From assembly GCA_020466095.1 (NCBI GenBank), contig CM035806.1, positions 121,825,168 to 121,889,167 of the forward strand: a DNA stretch of 64,000 bases, in the 5' to 3' direction. Within the stretch, counting starts at the first letter, position 1, and each line of letters starts with the position of its first letter. The notes beneath the pieces were generated by a model. It ran no database searches. It was given only the letters and a program-made list of their open reading frames with translations, and was not told the DNA's origin. The translations under genes were made by a program, and so were the position numbers. The stretch is from Chlorops oryzae (lineage: Eukaryota; Arthropoda; Insecta; Diptera; Chloropidae). This document shows positions 36,511 through 47,898 of this stretch, piece after piece.

Positions 36511-36973
36511 TAGTGATGCCACGAATATTCGGCCACTATTCGGTATTCGGCCTATTCGGCGTCATTTTTCAGTATTCGGTATTCGGCCGAATAGTTAAAA
36601 TATTCGGCCGAATACCGAATAGTAGAAATAACTTATTAAAAAAATCAGCAGTAACTACAAATTAAATTTTTCTCACAATAACGTAAAAAAACTTAATTAA
36701 CGAGAACTAAAAATACAGCAGATTTGCATTTTATTCTTTAGAAATATTAAATGTACGCTAGCTTCTTCTAAATTTTCTTCGAAAACATTATAAACAGTGG
36801 GCAAATTTTTCAGCGGCAGCTTTTGCCTTGACCCCAGCTAGTCGCGAGTAGGCCCAAGCTGTCTTTACTACGTGCCGAATATTCGGTTGCCGAATATTCG
36901 TTATTCGGCCGAGAGGTTGACCGAATATTCGGTATTCGGTATTCGGCCAAATCCACTATTCGGGGCATCACTA
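36511..36973. mobile_element. 463-bp hAT element, TAGTGATGCC termini
   Basis: The ends TAGTGATGCCACGAATATTC and GGGGCATCACTA are inverted and flanked by a perfect 8-bp TSD, GTGTACAG (36503-36510, 36974-36981). Both ends carry many repeats of TATTCGGTATTCGGCC. It is nested in the MULE-like element. No transposase. Confidence 0.93.
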
Positions 36974-37014
36974 GTGTACAGCATATATAGCGGGTATGAC
37001 AGTAACTTCTAAGC

Positions 37015-37440
37015 ATGTAGGACTGTAGGTCTAACTGTCGACGTCGAAAAGCCTCTGCCGCGATGGGGATATACACCATTAGGCAGGCATAGGAAATTCA
37101 ACAAATTGGGGATATTCACCAAAAAGCTACCAACAAAAACCTTAAGCAGGAATAGGAAATTCAACAAATTCGAGAAATTCACCAGAAAGCTACCAACAAC
37201 AATACGGGCAGACAAAAAGTGGCACTATGATGCCACTTGCAAGAAAATTATAAAAGAAACACGGCGTCGGCTCGGTTTTTATATTGCTTGAAAAGTTCAT
37301 AATTGAAACTTTAATAAATATATTACGATATGTTTTTGCTTAATGTGCACGAATGTTTTCATTTTGTAATAAATTGACATACATTTTTGACTACTACTAC
37401 GAATTTGATTGTATATAGAATTTAGTATTTTTGCTGAAAA
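37015..37440 (+). repeat. 63-bp repeat family, copy 3
   Basis: Same flanks as the copy at 14335 (GTCGACGTCGAAAAGCCTCT; TGGCACTATGATGCCACTTG) but only about one and a half 63-bp units. The plus frame reads RKFNKFEKFTRKLPTTIRAD then KKWHYDATCKKIIKETRRRL. It lies inside the MULE-like element. Confidence 0.75.
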
Positions 37441-39270
37441 AGCTTGATCAAAAAGTTATGTGGACAGGGTAGGACAAATTCTATTTCTCCTTAATATTGA
37501 GTTTCCTTGATTATTTTTATGTTTTTCAAGCTTTTCAAGGCATTTTATGAGTTTGGTAGATATTTTATATGTAATGTACTCGAAAATCTCCCAAAATTAA
37601 AATTAAAAGTGGCAATGCATTTCACCACAGCAGAGCTAAAGCCTTCGCTGCCATAGCGTGCTTCTCTTTTCCTCATGCTATATGCATATGTTGAAGCAGC
37701 GTAGCTCTAACACATTGCAGGGATTAGGAAGAAGAAGAGTTAGACCTATAGTCCTATATGCTTCTAAGTTGGCAATGCAGCGTAGAGTATGAATGCTAGC
37801 CTCTTAACCGAGAAGCCTCCGGTTCGTGGCTCATGGTAGTATTTGTTTTTTCAACTTTAATTTTGTTTTTTTATTTCTGGATATATTTTTTTTAATTTAA
37901 TAGAATAGATAAAAAAATATTTTTCTAAAGAGCGCTACTAGAATTGTGGCTGTGCATATGAAAACCTTTGTGTGTATGTTTGTTAACTAAGGGTTTGTTT
38001 GTATGAAAGCCTGTGTATGCTTAAGTGTCAAAGAATCGAGTGCGCCCAAATTCTAAGTATTCTGGTTGGAATGAATAAGCGGGAAACCGAAAACAAGACC
38101 CACGCGAAAATCACATGAGTGATGACATGCAATCGAATTTTCCTTATTTTTAGAAATAAGACTGTTCAAAGTAGTTTTTAAAATTACGTGCTTTCAATTT
38201 CGTGCATAATTTCGTTCAAAGCAAGCGTATTTTCATACTGTATCGTATTTTCATTTGACAGTTTTCTGTACGGGAAGACTACTTGATTTCTTCGTGATTT
38301 CAGTCGGAATTACGACTTGTGAACATTAATTGAATTGTGAACATTAAAAAAAATTTTTTTTTTGGTTTTTTTTTTCAAAGAATAAAATGTAAATATATTA
38401 ATAAAAAAGTTAAATTCTGATAAAAACCTTTTTTATTCGGAATTTTTTGGTAAAATGTACTTGCCAAAAACAATTTTCGTCGATTTAACCCTTAAATTTT
38501 TGAAATAAAAATTTTTTTTATCCATAGAATTGGAGCACATAAATAGCACATAATTCCCACCTATAAACGATTTTTCGAAAAAATCGTTAAGTGCGAATTT
38601 TTGCGGTGTCAAGCTACACCCCCCCTTTCATACAAATTACTTTTGTCCTTAAAATCTGACAAGGACGAGCACAAAATTTTTTAAGTCGGTACATAAATAG
38701 CACATAAAAAGCACGTAATTCTGAGAAAAAAATTTTTTGATTTCATGAAAAGGGGGGTGCAGCTTGACGCACCTCCTTTGTAGGCATAAACATCCTGCCA
38801 AAAAATTTCCTTGATCGGACCAATTCTCGACCTAATTGGACTTATGAGTAAAACGAAGTTTGCGAGAGACAAAGAGAGCGATATATGCATCGATTATTTC
38901 GTACTTATTCACATGAACTTATCGTAAAATGTATAAAATATTTTCAACGAAATATGTTCTATTAAAAAAAATACAAATAAAATATAGACTTTATGGAAAC
39001 ATATTTTTCGATTGCAAAAAACGAGACACGTATGCCAGGCAAGATTTATGGTAAAAGCGTTCCTTCTATCTCTTATTTTTTCACGGGCCTTTTCAATGAA
39101 GAAAGATAAAATAAAATTTTCTTAATTAAAAATATTTTCCCATACAAAAAGCTGGCTGAAACGAAGCTGTAGTGCGAACAAATATGGCGAAGCATAAAAT
39201 TCGACCACAAAGTCGAAATTACCTATTTTTCTGACCAAATAGGTAAAATCGACTTTGATGCCTCGACCTA

Positions 39271-40564
39271 ACAGGTTGGCTGATAAGTCCCCGGTCTAAC
39301 AAAGAAAAACACATTTTTTTGTCAAAATTCGTTTTTATTATTCAACATAGTTCCCTTCAAGAGCGATACAACGATTATAACGACCTTCCAATTTTTTGAT
39401 ACCATTATCGTAGTACTCCTTCGGTTTTGCCTCAAAATAGGCCTCAGTTTCGGCGATCACCTCTTCATTGCAGCCAAATTTTTTCCCTGCGAGCATCCTT
39501 TTGAGGTCTGAGAACAAGAAAAAGTCGCTGGGGGCCAGATCTGGAGAATACGGTGGGTGGGGAAGCAATTCGAAGCCTAATTCATGAATTTTTGCCATCG
39601 TTCTCAATGACTTGTGGCACGGTGCGTTGTCTTGGTGGAACAACACTTTTTTCTTCTTCATATGGGGCCGTTTTGCCGCGATTTCGACCTTCAAACGCTC
39701 CAATAACGACATATAATAGTCACTGTTGATGGTTTTTCCCTTCTCAAGATAATCGATAAAAATTATTCCATGCCCATCCCAAAAAACAGAGGCCATTACT
39801 TTGCCAGCGGACTTTTGAGTCTTTCCACGCTTCGGAGACGGTTCTCCGATCGCTATCCACTCAGCCGACTGTCGATTGGACTCAGGAGTGTAGTGATAGA
39901 GCCATGTTTCATCCATTGTCACATATCGACGTAAAAACTCGGGTGTATTGCGAGTTAACAGCTGCAAACACCGCTCAGAATCATCAACACGTTGTTGTTT
40001 TTGGTCAAATGTGAGCTCGCGCGGCACCCATTTTGCACAGAGCTTTTTCATATCCAAATATTGATGAATGATATGACCAACACGTTCCTTTGATATCTTT
40101 AAGGCTCCTGCTATCTCGATCAACTTCATTTTACGGTCATTCAAAATCATTTTGTGAATTTTTTTGATGTTTTCGTCGGTAACCACCTCTTTCGGGCGTC
40201 CACTGCGGTCACGGTCCTCCGTGCTCATTTCACCACGCTTGAATTTTGCATACCAATCAATTATTGTTGATTTTCCTGGGGCAGAGTCCGGAAACTCATT
40301 ATCAAGCCAAGTTTTTGCTTCCACTGTATTTTTTCCCTTCAGAAAACAGTATTTTATCAAAACACGAAATTCCTTTTTTTTCCATTTTTTTCACAATAAC
40401 AAAAGTTGCTTCACAAAAGACGCTCTATCTCACAAACTAATTGACTTACAGACGTCAAATTTTGACACGAATCATTTGAAGGTTGCCACTATATAAAAAT
40501 AATATGCATTTAATACTAACGACGCCATCTATGTGTCAGACCGGGGACTTATCAGCCAATCTGT
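39271..40564 (-). mobile_element. mariner, irritans subfamily (Himar1-like), complete length
   Basis: A 1294-bp element with both terminal repeats (ACAGGTTGGCTGATAAGTCC, about 29 of 32 bases matched between ends) and TA on both sides (39269-39270, 40565-40566). The terminal sequence is that known for Himar1-type mariners. It is the best-preserved transposon in the window apart from one frameshift in the transposase. Confidence 0.95.
39338..40385 (-). pseudogene. mariner transposase, single early frameshift
   Basis: From 40360 the frame is open for 340 codons to the family's usual C-terminal end. It includes the HTH half (KSTIIDWYAKFKRGEMST), WVPRELTFDQKQ, and the D,D34D catalytic set in TMDETWLYHY, HQDNAPCHKS and YSPDLAPSDFF. 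The expected start codon at 40385-40383 is followed by eight A residues where the family has seven, which puts the first few codons out of frame. Translation from an internal codon would lack only about nine residues. Whether the extra A is real or an assembly error decides whether this copy is coding. Confidence 0.9.
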
Positions 40565-40566
40565 TA

Positions 40567-41089
40567 TATGCACAACTTTTTTCATATAGAACACAATGGT
40601 AACGGAGCTTGTCACCAAAGTGTTTATAGCACAAAGTTGATGTCTCATATTTCAAAAACTATAAAAGATAGGAGTAAACTTTTGACACAGATCGAAAGAT
40701 CTCGAAAAGTTAGCCTAAGACTCGGTCTTATCTAAATTTTTTCCATTTTGCTGTATAGACCACAATAACTTACGAACGACGATATATCAAAATGAATTCA
40801 ACAAATTTTGAAAAAAATTCAAAAAAATCCAAATTTTTCAAATTTGAATGGCTATAAACTTGAAGTAAAAATTTGATTGAAACACATGATACATCGTTAA
40901 AAAGGTACATTCTTCCTCTTTTAAGCAAGATACATAAAAAAAACACATATGTACATACTTACTTCCTGAGATTTTGAGAAAAATCTAGAAATTATCGCGA
41001 AAATTTCAAAAATCGTCCTTACCACAAAGTGAAACTTAAAAACAACAAAAAATTATTTTCCTTCATTACTAAGGTATAAGTAGTCGGAA
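40567..41089. other. No recognisable gene
   Basis: Flanking DNA of the mariner: AT-rich, with short ORFs only. No repeat family from elsewhere in the window was seen here. Confidence 0.45.
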
Positions 41090-41333
41090 CCCAGCAAACA
41101 TTTACCCTTACTAAACAATTGGAAGTAACTTGCGCCCGCAAACAAAAAGCTTGGATCCAAGTGTTGGAATTTATTTGGAATTCAAGTGTAAATAACCAAA
41201 ACGGCTCCCTTTTTATTCAATTGGATTTGACTTTGGAAAACATATAAATCCAAGCAATCGAATTAAATATTTTTCAAGCCTAAACAAGCAGTACCAATCC
41301 GATGTAGAGGGGTTCAATCCCCGCTGCGGCGAG

Positions 41334-41368
<35 letters not shown>

Positions 41369-41939
41369 AATACTTAGGTAGATAATATAACATTTAAATA
41401 ATATTTCAAAACTTAGAGGAATATCTAGCTTTCATCCAAACATTTATAAAAAAAAAATTTTTTTTTTAAAGCACATGCATTACTTTTCTGACGACCGGAT
41501 ATGAACCTAAATTTATAACTGCCAACTTTCTTTCTCCCTTATAAGTGGATCAAATTTTACCTCAGATATCTTTTCTACGTCCCAATTTTTCCACAATCTT
41601 TTTTCGCCCGCGACAGGAATCGAACTCGAGCCCTCCAGGTTACAAATCGCAACACGCTCCCATTACGCTACCGAGAGATCTCATTCGCGCGTGCTAGAAT
41701 TAATATATTAGCGTTCGAAAAAATCGAACTGTAGACACCTCGTAGGTATGAACGATGTATGTACGGATTTGCGAAGTACTTGAGAAATTTAACGTTTCCC
41801 AAACACATTTGGAAAGCGTTTGGGAAATGTTTGCGAATTTAATATAGCACATATATGCTTGGAAAAAGTTTGGAAAATTTCTTGGAAACAAATGAATAGT
41901 AAGCACCTTTGTAAAAAGCTTATGCAAATGTTTGCTGGG
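41090..41939. mobile_element. 850-bp element with CCCAGCAAAC ends and two tRNA-like modules
   Basis: The ends CCCAGCAAACATTT and AAATGTTTGCTGGG are inverted; GGAAC or AA may be duplicated. The outer parts are rich in CCAAGC/TTGGAAA words. Inside, a tRNA-like segment at 41285-41335 (GGGGTTCAATCCCC) precedes a T30 run. Another on the minus strand at 41600-41690 has GGTAGCGTAATGGGAGCG (box A-like) and GAGTTCGATTCC (box B-like). Confidence 0.65.
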
Positions 41940-42403
41940 AACTTATAAACAGAAGTCAGAAACAAAAATCGTGTTTACTTGTGTTATTGATATAAAGTAC
42001 ACACTGTAGAATTAATAACGAAAGAATATTGCATTTGAAAATTGCAATCAGAATCATCGAATCGCGCTGACAAAATTAATAGACTCTAACTTGATCTTGC
42101 GACCTTCTGATAAGTTCTAATAAAAGCTTTTTATTACTGCTTTATTTCCTTATTTGTATAACATTGTTTAGATTAATCACAGGGGAAAAAATACAGAGCA
42201 ACAGGCATTAGCAGTGAATCGTTTAATAAATAATTGGCTTGATGCTCAGAAGTTAAACACGTTGTGAAAGTGCCCGAGGTTGATACACAGAGAAAAAAAT
42301 CAACCAGAAAACTGGTTAATTTAAAAACTTTTCTTGTCGCAAAAAATGAAGATTTTCCATTTGAATCAACCATATTTCAGGTTGAATTGAAATGCTAATT
42401 TTC
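41940..42403. other. No gene; possible MITE piece
   Basis: Ordinary AT-rich sequence. At 42285-42385 the words ATCAACCAGAAAACTGGTTA and AATCAACCATATTTCAGGTT suggest a decayed MITE, but termini are not clear. Confidence 0.4.
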
Positions 42404-43268
42404 AACAAGTAAGGGTGTTATAGTCAGGCGAGCCTGACAATAGAATACCCGACACAGACACACATGTTCAAATAACATTTAATATCCAGAGGTGTTTAAG
42501 GCCATTAGAGGCCCCATATACCGACCTTTGATAGATTTTTTTATGAAAACCGCCCTTTTGCCACGCCCACTTTTCCAATTTTTTTGAATTCTAATCGGGG
42601 GCTTAAATATACGCTCAAATTCTAAGTTTCATTAAAATATTGCGAAAAAGTCCGATTTTAAGGCAGTTTTGGGATTTTTGTGACGACCCTAGTACTGGAG
42701 GTACCCTTAAAAATGGACCGATCAAGAAAATTTTTTGGAAGGCTGTTTAAGGCTACAAAGGAAGCATAAGTGCCAAATTTCGTTCAAGTCCCATTTGAAT
42801 TTCGGGTGTAGGAGACAATTTTCGAAAACCGCCCTTCTGCCACGCCCAATTTTCCAATTTTCGGAAATAATATTACTGGCCTTTAAATATGATCAAATAT
42901 CAAATTTCATCAAAATGTCTTGAAAAACATCGGTTTTAGAGCAGTTTTTGTGATTTTCATAACAGACCCTAGTACTGGAGGTACCCCTAAAAATGGTCCG
43001 ATCGGGTCCATTCTCGAACTTGTTCTTACTCATGTCCCCGTGAGCACGCATACCAAATTTTGTCAAGATAGCTCAATTTCTTCGATAAGATAACTGTATA
43101 CAAACAGACGGACAGACGGACAGACGGACGGACATGTCTAAATCGAATCTCCTGGTGACACTGATCATTTCTATATATATTTTGTATGGTCTATCTCGAC
43201 TAGTTCTGGGTGTTACACACAACCACACAAACGCAATATACCCTCGACACAGAGTGTGTCGGGTATAA
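42404..43268 (-). repeat. F1 Helentron-type repeat, full length
   Basis: About 865 bp. On the minus strand it starts with the hairpin ATACCCGACACACTCTGTGT, then GTTGTGTGTAACACCCAGAA, the core (GATCAGTGTCACCAGGAGAT, GATTTAGACATGTCC), a short GTCCGTCTGTC tract, repeated CCACGCCCACTTTT-type segments, the subterminal repeat TGTGTCGGGTAT, the hairpin GTCAGGCTCGCCTGAC, and the end CCTTACTTGTT. It has no ORF. Confidence 0.9.
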
Positions 43269-43766
43269 TAATGGATTTAAATATAAATTGTTGAACCAAC
43301 CACGGACATAATTGAAATAACCAGATAATTTTTAAAATAAAAAAAATATTATAAAATACCAATAAAAGAAGAAATGTCAAAACAAATCTAATTAAATATA
43401 CTTTCATAGTTAAAATCTAATTAACGTTCAAAGCAAATGGCCACAGAGCCCTCTGCTGAACATAACCCCAAAAATAGCCATCGGATGGACTTCATCCGAT
43501 TTGGTCACTCCGTTGTCGTGACTGCTTTCGCAATGCTTAAAAAGTTCTAAGATGAATGAATATCTTATATGTCCCATTTTATAAAACAAATGAGAATTAT
43601 ACCGAACGAAAAGAAATATAATTAAACATTTTTCCTTTAAATCAACCAAAAATGTTGTTGACTCAACAATTTTTCTTTTGAAATTTTCGTTCTGCTCGAA
43701 AATCAAAAGGATTGTGAATAACAATGCGCCCTTTTAAAAAAATCATGGTAAAGTTCGCTCAGTGTA
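43269..43766. other. No recognisable gene
   Basis: AT-rich with short chance ORFs. A segment at 43640-43710 (AATCAACCAAAAATGTTG) resembles the 42.3-kb fragment weakly. Confidence 0.4.
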
Positions 43767-43774
43767 CTTTAAGG

Positions 43775-43975
43775 CAGTGCTGTCCAGCGTAATACTCTTT
43801 CATATTGAAGAGAATATACGCTCGGAAACATAAAAAGACGTTATGATAGATTTCATAGTTTATTGCTAGCTTACGCTTCAAAGATTTTTTTCAGTGCATA
43901 TGACTCTCTGACCCTCTGATACATGCATGTAAAAAATAATCAAAACTATGCAAGTGGTCATTTTGGTCAGCACTG
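43775..43975. mobile_element. 201-bp hAT MITE
   Basis: The ends CAGTGCTG and CAGCACTG are flanked by a perfect 8-bp TSD, CTTTAAGG (43767-43774, 43976-43983). No ORF. CAGTGCTG termini are common among hAT elements. Confidence 0.88.
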
Positions 43976-43983
43976 CTTTAAGG

Positions 43984-44688
43984 TTTTGCCGTTTTTGGTA
44001 GACAAAATTAATAATTTATGAAGTCCAATAGGAAAGTGTCATGTCAGTAGGTAGTACATATACAATTTGGTTTTGTTGCGATAATACGGAGCTTGCATTA
44101 AAGTACTTACAATTAGGGAATCCAATTCCGCACCAAAATTTCAATCCCGCAATCACGCGGGATAGATCATCTTAATCCCGCGGGATTAATAAAATTAATA
44201 AAAAGGTTTTAGTATTTTAAATGTTATGCTGAATACATATGGTCAAAGCCAAAGTGTTGCACGTTACATTCGTACGCATATTTTTGTAAAAATTTTGGAA
44301 AGAACTAGGTAAAGGTCATAAGTTTTTTTTGGGATCGATAAAGCTTTTGAAGGCCTAAATTTCCTAGGAACAAAATTTTTGGATATCTGTTGTCGTTTCG
44401 GATCTGTAGATGATTAGAGTGGTGTCGCACGTTACAGAAATTTGGAAGTGTTTTTTGAGGTTGATGCACACTTATTGAAAAATTAGCGATTATAGCGGTG
44501 AAAATCTGTGTTCCTATTTATTTTATTCAAGCTGAAGGATCAAAGATATGAAATTAAAAATAACTTCCTAAAGAAGAATTAAGAAAACATAAGAGCATAT
44601 TTTTGTACTTAAGACTTGGCGTATGAGTGATGTGTTTTTGTACCATATTGCACACAATTGTACTGGATATTAGTACTGGGAGCATATA
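43984..44688. other. Repeat fragments, no gene
   Basis: At 44115-44195 there is a stretch with GGGAATCCAATTCCG and repeated ATCCCGCGGGAT palindromes, reminiscent of the MITE at 337-564. GTGTTGCACGTTACA and GTGTCGCACGTTACA occur 170 bp apart at 44250 and 44422. Nothing coding. Confidence 0.45.
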
Positions 44689-45425
44689 CAGTGGCGAGCA
44701 GAAGTGAGCAAATGTTGGGTTCTCCAATTGTTTTCTCTTTATATCTCCGGTGTTAATAAAGATATCTTAGTGAAATTTTCGGTATATGTACATTAATTAT
44801 TTTGGAATATAAATAGTGAGACGAAAACGAAGTAAAGGCTGTAGGAAAAGAGAGAACAGCAAAATATGCTACCAGACCCACATGTGCTCAGTTTTGCTCG
44901 TTTGGAAAAATTTACTAACGATTTAGATTAAATAGGTAGCAAACGGGAAAAATTATAAATGTTAGTAGATGTCGCATTGGGAGAATAGTCAAGGACTCCC
45001 AAACATAGATCTCGCATGTTTTTGATAACCTTATGGCTGTAGAGGCATCGTTTAATGGCGGGTTGGGACATGTTATAAAAAATAATTTCAAAAAAATAGA
45101 TATCTATAAAAATAAAACAATTTTTGTATGTTTCTCAGTTAATACTAATTCCATCGATCACTTGGAAAATTTTCACACTTACTGGTTACTTAGTTTGTTC
45201 AAAAAGTACGTGCAAACTACGAAACATATAACAATTTATTGCTTTCTTCTAAGGAAAATGCCAACAAAAACTACTACAACAACAAAATATCAAAAAATTT
45301 GGCTATTCAAGAATAAAGGATACCTTTTCCAATCTAAAGTTTTAAAATTGACCTCGATCGGTCTACTAGTTTTCAAACGACGAAATTTTTTAGCTTCCCT
45401 GTTTTATTATCTAATAGAATCTGCT
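44689..45425 (+). repeat. Tc1/mariner-type non-autonomous repeat, copy B (uninterrupted)
   Basis: It begins CAGTGGCGAGCAGAAGTGAG after TA and aligns with copy A at 31741. It supplies the empty site for the MITE at 32007. Shared landmarks are TATATCTCCGGTGTTAATAA and TTGTTCAAAAAGTACGTGCA. The right terminus is not certain. Confidence 0.7.
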
Positions 45426-46542
45426 TAGATCGTCTCTCTATCTCAATTGGTTGTTGAGATATAAAATTTAGAAAAAAGGCTTATTAAAAGAGGATTTTCC
45501 AGGATATTTCAAGGACCGTTCAAATAAAAATCTAAAAAGTGGTCTCCACAGTGTTTTTAGATGGCACCTATCGAAAAATCAACAAAATTTAAAAATTCCT
45601 TTCATGATGCCGCATGCCTTTGCTTAACCCGCCAGACCCTTTCTACCCAGTCAAAAGTATTTTTATTTTAAATAAAATTTTCCTTTTTTCGATACTTAGC
45701 ATAATTTTAGACATGAGAAATAATGAAACTTTGCTTGAAAAATCATCATAAATTGGCCATTTTAAGATAGTTATTAAAGAAAATATAAATATTTTTCAAT
45801 GGCTCGAGTTTTGAGGGACGTTAAGTGATTGTTTATCTGCTTTTTGAGATGTTTTCAAAAACAATGATGACCAAAATAAGTCGAATATAGCATGAAAAAC
45901 CTTTGTTTGCAAAAGCGGAAGGTTAAAATTCACATTTGAACTTTAGTTTCTTCGGCATAATTATTAAGTATGGGCAACATAATAATATTCTGCTAGGAAA
46001 ATTGGAGGTTACAAGATCGATCCACCTTAATATACATATGGGCATTTCCACAGAAAAGTCTACCAGGACCGAAAATTTAAATCTTAATAAACATTGGATT
46101 TTTTTTTTTGGTCTTACATTGAAAAAATGCCTAAATTTTTATTATATAACTTTATTTTCAGCTTATCTTACATTTTATTATTAGAAAATCGGTCTGAAAA
46201 CAGAAAAATAAATTTTCTTGTTCGAACCAACTTTTAATGACTTTTTCTTTGCAGTAGTTTTTATCCAAGTAATTATGTTATGGTTTTACTAACTATGTAT
46301 ATGAATATGTTCAGCATAGACCAAACAAATAGAAAGAAGTTAAAAGACACGAAAGAACGCTGTATTATTGGTCAAATTTCACATTCTTTTCATTGTTATT
46401 ATAATGTCGCGTTCGCGATGCTAAATCATCATTTTGTACCATAACTACGCGAAAAATCTAAGCAAGATTCTGAAAATTTTAGTACAAATCAAGTTTGACT
46501 ATCGTAATTAACTTTTTCTGAAAATTTTTTTCAATATATTAT

Positions 46543-46830
46543 ATGATCGAGCGCCGAATGCAGGAAGAATTTCATGGAAAAATTGAAAAAAATTTGCTAT
46601 TAAGTGATGCATTTGCTTTTTTTAAATGTGCACAAGAGCATGTATCGGGAGTCGACGACATGTATATTGCTGCTGAAATAATAGATGAAATTGCACCAAC
46701 TTTAAATGAAAAATGGAAAGATGTACGAAATGTTCCAGGGATCCGGAAATTGCATTCCATATTCTGTGACGAGAATTTTTATTTAAGAGTGTCTCAAACG
46801 GCGTGTTCAATAAAATACAGTATTTCATAA
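46543..46830 (+). CDS. 95-residue hypothetical protein, copy 1
   Basis: The product starts MIERRMQEEFHGKIEKNLLL and includes AAEIIDEIAPTLNEKWKDVR and VPGIRKLHSIFCDENFYLRV. It is predicted soluble and mostly helical, with no signal or membrane segment and no zinc-ligand pattern. Codon use looks protein-like, and AATAAA follows the stop by about 40 bp, as for a 3'-terminal exon. It lies inside the unclassified TIR element, so it could be the C-terminal part of a transposase or accessory protein. I do not recognise the family. The second copy is at 50336-50623 and is identical in translation. Confidence 0.5.
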   Translation: MIERRMQEEFHGKIEKNLLLSDAFAFFKCAQEHVSGVDDMYIAAEIIDEIAPTLNEKWKDVRNVPGIRKLHSIFCDENFYLRVSQTACSIKYSIS

Positions 46831-47277
46831 CGTGCAAAATTTGTATTATATTTTCAATAACATTGCAGAATAAAACCCTCACCTATAAAAGATGAAACAT
46901 TTATGGTAGTTGATACTATCTTGAGTTGAAATGGATTAAAATAATTTTTAATATGTCGCGTTCGCAATGTCGCGTTCTAATTTTTTATTAAACCTATAAC
47001 AAATGAATGAATGCATGTATTTGAACGTGAAAACTGTCCATAGAAAGCTACGTTAATCTTTTCTAGTTTAAAATCAATCCCGATTAAATTGTATCTTGCA
47101 ATTAGCAGAAATCTACATTTTACTAAACGCAGTCAGAAACGAGTTCTATATTTTGTCGCGTTCGCGATTCCATGTTTATTGCTTGTATTTCGAAAACGCA
47201 AACTGACCCAAGTCTGGCTTTTGCTCTATACCTAGTTCTAATAAAACGCTATCCAACCGTATATAAAATCATTTTTT

Positions 47278-47898
47278 ATACCCAGCGTATGCGGGGTATA
47301 TTAGTTCTGTGCGAATCTTGTAACAGGGAGAATTAAGCTCCGGAGATATAGACAAATATATATAGAATTGATCAGGATCAAAAACTGAATCGATTTAGAC
47401 ATTTCCGTCCGTCCGTGGTCGGATCTCCTCCGAAACGGCTGAACCAATCAAGTCGAAATTTGGCATACATGTATATCGGGGTTCGAGTATGATCCTAAGT
47501 AAAAATGGGAGACATCTGCCCACTGCCACGCCCACAAATGAATTTATTGGGTTTTCAGTAAAATGCTTGTAACTTGCGAACCACTCAACACATTCCATTG
47601 ATATTTGGTGTACTGGTAAACTACGAAAAGGGACATATCCTGAAAAAAAAATGGACGCCGTGCTCCTCGAACCACGCCCACAAATAAGGGCTTATCGTAA
47701 CTTGTGAAGTAAAAGGCGTAGAAGCTTTAAATTCGCCACATAGGTTGACCAAGGCGAATGAAAGGTGTAGGAAAAGTTTTATGTGGCCCGCCCACTGCCA
47801 CGCCCACAAATAGAGAAGCAAAACATAGTGCGCTCATAATGTCGGGACGCTGGGTATTTCAAAGTCGGGCTTGACCGACTTTAGCTTTCTTACTTGTT
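47278..47898 (+). repeat. F3 Helentron-type repeat, copy 1
   Basis: It starts with the hairpin ATACCCAGCGTATGCGGGGT, then the core (GAATTGATCAGGATCAAAAA, ATCGATTTAGACATTTCCGT), a minimal CCGTCCGT tract, CCACGCCCACAAAT repeats, the subterminal ACGCTGGGTAT, the hairpin AAAGTCGGGCTTGACCGACT, and the end CTTACTTGTT. The layout equals that of F1 and F2 although the sequence differs. Confidence 0.88.

Larger units (their letters stand above)
35888..38774. mobile_element. 2.9-kb MULE/FB-type element with TIRs of about 430 bp
   Basis: The left arm (35888 to about 36318) and right arm (about 38342 to 38774) are almost perfect inverted copies starting AGGTGCGTCAAGCTGCACCC. The flanking 9 bp CCTTTGTAG is duplicated (35879-35887, 38775-38783) in a repeat whose unbroken copies are known in this window. 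Long TIRs plus a 9-bp TSD point to the Mutator-like superfamily, which includes Drosophila FB elements. The 2-kb interior has no transposase. It contains a hAT insertion, a 63-bp-family copy and tRNA-like pieces (36345-36410 on the minus strand, 37795-37845 on plus). Confidence 0.88.
35381..38830 (+). repeat. F1 Helentron-type repeat split by a 2.9-kb insertion
   Basis: The 5' hairpin (ATACCCGACACACTCTGTGT) starts at about 35385. The core and a short GTCCGTC tract follow, and the repeat runs to CTTCCTTTGTAG at 35887. It resumes at 38775 (CCTTTGTAGGCATAAACATC) and fades out near 38830. The 3' hairpin end is missing. Confidence 0.85.

Noticed and set aside
36810..37079. 89-codon minus-strand ORF
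   Set aside because: It spans the end of a hAT insertion and its TSD; chance reading frame.
35888..38774. Pack-MULE with captured host gene
   Set aside because: The interior contains only repeats found elsewhere in the window; no host exon could be recognised.
41595..41690. Genuine tRNA gene on the minus strand
   Set aside because: Box A and box B-like words are present, but the acceptor and T stems do not pair, and it lies inside a MITE-like element.
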